In this document: piece after piece, positions 62,097 through 64,000 of the stretch | Numbering within the stretch: position 1 is the first letter of the stretch | How the letters are laid out: every line of letters starts with the position of its first letter | Assembly: GCF_963678635.1 (NCBI RefSeq) | Contig: NC_087069.1 | Coordinates: 31,038,776 to 31,102,775 of the forward strand | Source: Symsagittifera roscoffensis | Taxonomy: Eukaryota > Xenacoelomorpha > Acoela > Convolutidae | Direction: 5' to 3' | DNA: 64,000 nucleotides | Program-made: the position numbers and the translations under genes | The notes under the pieces: model-generated | What the model was told of the DNA's origin: nothing | The model's input: only the letters and a program-made list of their open reading frames with translations | The model's database searches: none

Positions 62097-62151
62097 TCTG
62101 TGAATCTTCTGAAGTTTCTTCTCTGAAGAATCTTCTCTGAAAGTTTCTGTC
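62097..62151 (+). repeat. Microrepeat of TCTTCT(CT)GAAG
   Basis: In place of one monomer tail there are about four units of roughly 13-14 bp: TCTTCTGAAGTT, TCTTCTCTGAAGAA, TCTTCTCTGAAAGT and a partial. Each contains the small palindromic element CTTCTCTGAAG. It lies exactly where the second 1429-bp copy ends and the next family begins. Confidence 0.75.
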
Positions 62152-64000
62152 ACTAGATCTAAATCAAGATTTAAATCTCGATATGTTAAGCTAGAAATCT
62201 CTGAGAATTCCTGTCACCGGATCTAAGTCAAGTTAGAAATCTCGATAATTTAAGCTAGAAGTCCCTGATATTTTCTGTCACCAGTTGTATGTCACTGATT
62301 TTTCATTGTGTTAGGATACAAATCTCTGAAAATGCCTGTCACGAAAGTCAAGGTAGAAATCTTGATAAATTAAGCTAGAAATCTCAGGGAAAAAGTTCTG
62401 TCACGAGATCTAAGTCAAGTTAGAAATCTCGATAATTTAAGCTATAAAACTCTGGGATTTCCTGACACCAGATCTAATCGAGTTAAAATCCTGATGAAAT
62501 TAAGCTAGAAATTTCTGAAAATTCCTCTCACGAGATTTAAATCAGTTAGAAGTCTCGATAGTTTAAGCTATAAAACTCTGAGTTTTCCTGACACCAGATC
62601 TAATTCGAGTTAAAATCAACAAAAAATTAAGCTAGAAATCAATGAAAACTCCTGTCGAGAGATCTAAATCAAGCCTCGATGAATTGAGCTAGAGTTAAAT
62701 AGAAGTCTCGATGAGATAAGCTAGACTTCTCTGAAAATTCATTTCACGAGATCTAAGTCAAGAAGGTCTCTCGCTAAGTTAAGCTGGAAAACTCTGGATT
62801 TTCTGTCACGAGATCTATGTCATGTTAGAAATCTTGATAAATTTAGCTAGAAATCTCAGGGAAAAAGCTCTGTCACGAGATCTAAGTCAAGTTATAAATC
62901 TCGATAATTTAAGCTATAAAACTCTGAGTTTTCCTGACACCAGATCTAAGTCGAGTTGAAATCTTAATAAAATCAAGCTAGAAACCTCTGAAAATGACTC
63001 TCACGCGATTTAAATCAAGTTATAAATCTCGATAATTTAAGCTATAAAACTCTGAGTTTTCCTGACACCAGCTCTAAATCGAGTTGAAATCCTCATAAAA
63101 TTCAGCTAGAAATCTCTGAAAATTCTTCTCACGAGATCTAAATCAAGTTAGAAGTCTCGATAGTTTGAGCTATAACACTCTGAGGTCTCCTGACACCAGA
63201 TCTAAGTCGAGTTAAAATCAACATAAAATTAAGCTAGAAATCTATGAAAACTCCTGTCGAGGGATCTAAATCAAGCCTCGATAAGTTGAGCTAGAGTTAA
63301 ACAGAAGTCTCGATGAGTTAAGCTGGAATTCTCTGAAAATTCACTTCACGAGATCTGAATCAAGAAGATCTCTCGCTATGTTAAGCTGAAAATCTCTGGA
63401 ATTTTCTGTCACGAGATCTATGTCATGTTAGAAATCTTGATAAATTAAGCTAAAAATCTCAGGGAAATAATTTTGTCACGAGATCTAAGTCAAGGAGATA
63501 TCTCGCTAAATTACGCTAGTAACCTCTGAAAATTCCTGTCACGAGATCTATGTCATGTTAAAAATCTTGATAAATTAAGCTAGAAATCTCACGGAGAAAA
63601 TTCTGTCGCGAGATCTAAGTCAAGTTAGAAGTTTCGATAATTTAAGCTATAAAACTCTGAGATTTCCTGACACCAGATCTAAATCGAGTTAAAATCCTCA
63701 TAAAATTCAGCCAGAAATCTCTGAAATTTCTTCTCACGAGACTTAAATCAAGTTAGAAGTCTCGATAGTTTTAGCTATAAAACTCTGAGGTCTCCTGACA
63801 CCAGATCTAAGTCGAATTAAAATCCTCATAAAATTAAGCTAGAAATCTCTGAAAATTCCTCTCACGAGATTTAAATCAAAATAGAATTCTCGATAGTTTA
63901 AGCTATAAAACTCTGAGATTTCCTGACACCAGATCTAAGCCGAGTTAAAATCAACATAGAATTAAGCTAGAAATCTATGAAAACTCCTGTCGAGAGATCT
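62152..64000 (+). repeat. Return of the 35-42 kb HOR family
   Basis: After a few near-consensus monomers, markers of the 35-42 kb family reappear: compound CTGTCGAGAG monomers near 62652 and 63254, CACTTCACGAGATCTGAATC at about 63340, a single 130-bp M1-M2 dimer with CTCGCTATG, and CTCTGAGGTCTCCTGACACC near 63178 and 63785. The order follows 40.7-42.0 kb but with one dimer instead of three before the GATATCTCGC M1. The window ends inside a compound monomer. Confidence 0.87.

Larger units (their letters stand above)
1..64000 (+). repeat. 64-bp satellite array filling the window
   Basis: Tandem head-to-tail satellite. Successive CTGTCACGAGATCT anchors lie mostly 59-66 bp apart, typically 64 (for example 4605 and 4669). 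All copies I followed read in the same orientation, with no inverted block. Recurrent elements are CTGTCACGAGATCT, AAGTCAAGTTAGAAATCTC, GATAAGTTAAGCTAG and AAATCTCTGAAAATTC. GC of a typical monomer is 22 of 64. Stops occur in all frames of the consensus and 64 is not a multiple of 3, so no long reading frame survives. The only interruption is the sequence at 57637-57854 and its copy at 58158-58375. Arrays like this are typical of eukaryotic heterochromatin; the family itself is not one I recognise. Confidence 0.98.

Noticed and set aside
1-64000. CRISPR-like regular repeats
   Set aside because: Units abut directly with no unique spacers, vary in sequence and length and run for 64 kb; this is satellite DNA.
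1-64000. Telomere-like TTAGG words
   Set aside because: TTAGG occurs singly in GAGTTAGGCTAG monomers and never in tandem.
1-64000. tRNA, rRNA or other structured RNA genes
   Set aside because: No conserved tRNA or rRNA motifs were seen; the monomer dyad is short, has a bulge and is repeated about a thousand times, which fits satellite structure better than an RNA gene.
1-64000. Inverted segments or strand switches
   Set aside because: Oriented words such as GTCAAGTTAGAAATC read forward from end to end; the partly palindromic AGATCT core gives only an apparent reverse signal.

Overview
The whole 64 kb window is one continuous satellite-DNA array. The basic unit is an AT-rich monomer of about 64 bp (about 34% GC in a typical copy). 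It runs head-to-tail and always in the same orientation, roughly a thousand copies in all. I found no credible protein-coding gene, tRNA, rRNA, CRISPR array or intact transposon. This points to the heterochromatin (centromeric, pericentromeric or similar) of a multicellular eukaryote, read through by a long-read assembly. I do not recognise the satellite family, and the sequence does not let me name a species or choose between plant and animal.

Monomer design: a typical unit (for example 4605-4668) holds three diverged sub-units of about 21 bp, each centred on GARATCT (GAGATCT, GAAATCT, GAAATCT). The first two cores also form an imperfect dyad, CGAGATCTAA, six bases, TTAGAAATCTCG. BglII-type AGATCT is present in most monomers.

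Higher-order structure: from about 12.5 kb to 62 kb, and in the first 1.16 kb, distinct monomer types follow one another in a recurring order. I call them M1-M8: M1 has GAAGATATCTCGC, M2 GTCATGTTAG...CTTGAT, M3/M4 are near-consensus, M5 is ACACCAG...GTTAAAATCCTCAT, M6 AAGCTTTT...CTGAT, M7 CAGATGTAA...CTCATTGAG, and M8 a short unit with CACGAAA...AAGG. The order is complete in an 8-mer of about 509 bp (44.0-49.5 kb and again at 51-57 kb), and reduced to 7-mers (about 443 bp) and 6-mers (about 381 bp) elsewhere. These are built into larger tandem duplications.

Layout: 1-1157, 797-bp repeat of the 13-19 kb family; 1158-12540, an island of more divergent monomers with its own repeats (708 bp, 555-559 bp, 2116/2050 bp); 12541-20160, 6-mer HORs inside 1184-bp and 1499-bp duplications; 20161-25772, 1931-bp, 1142-bp and 570-bp repeats; 25773-28060, 796-bp HOR; 28061-33549, segments repeated at offsets of 3916, 3077 and 2795 bp with variable copies of a 281-bp HOR; 33550-39690, a 2857-bp duplication; 39691-42834, 993-bp HOR with expanded 130-bp dimers; 42835-52145, a 6.68-kb super-repeat holding the 8-mer/7-mer array; 52146-57636, further 8-mer units mixed with fused monomers; 57637-58375, two copies of the only non-satellite sequence (about 218 bp) in a 521-bp tandem duplication; 58376-62151, irregular monomers and a 1429-bp HOR; 62152-64000, return of the 35-42 kb family.

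The array as a whole reads as the product of repeated unequal exchange or amplification at several nested scales: 21, 64, 130, 281, 381-509, about 800-3000 and 6677 bp. All periods were measured by hand from marker motifs; identity percentages were not computed except for the 218-bp insert, where mismatches were counted.
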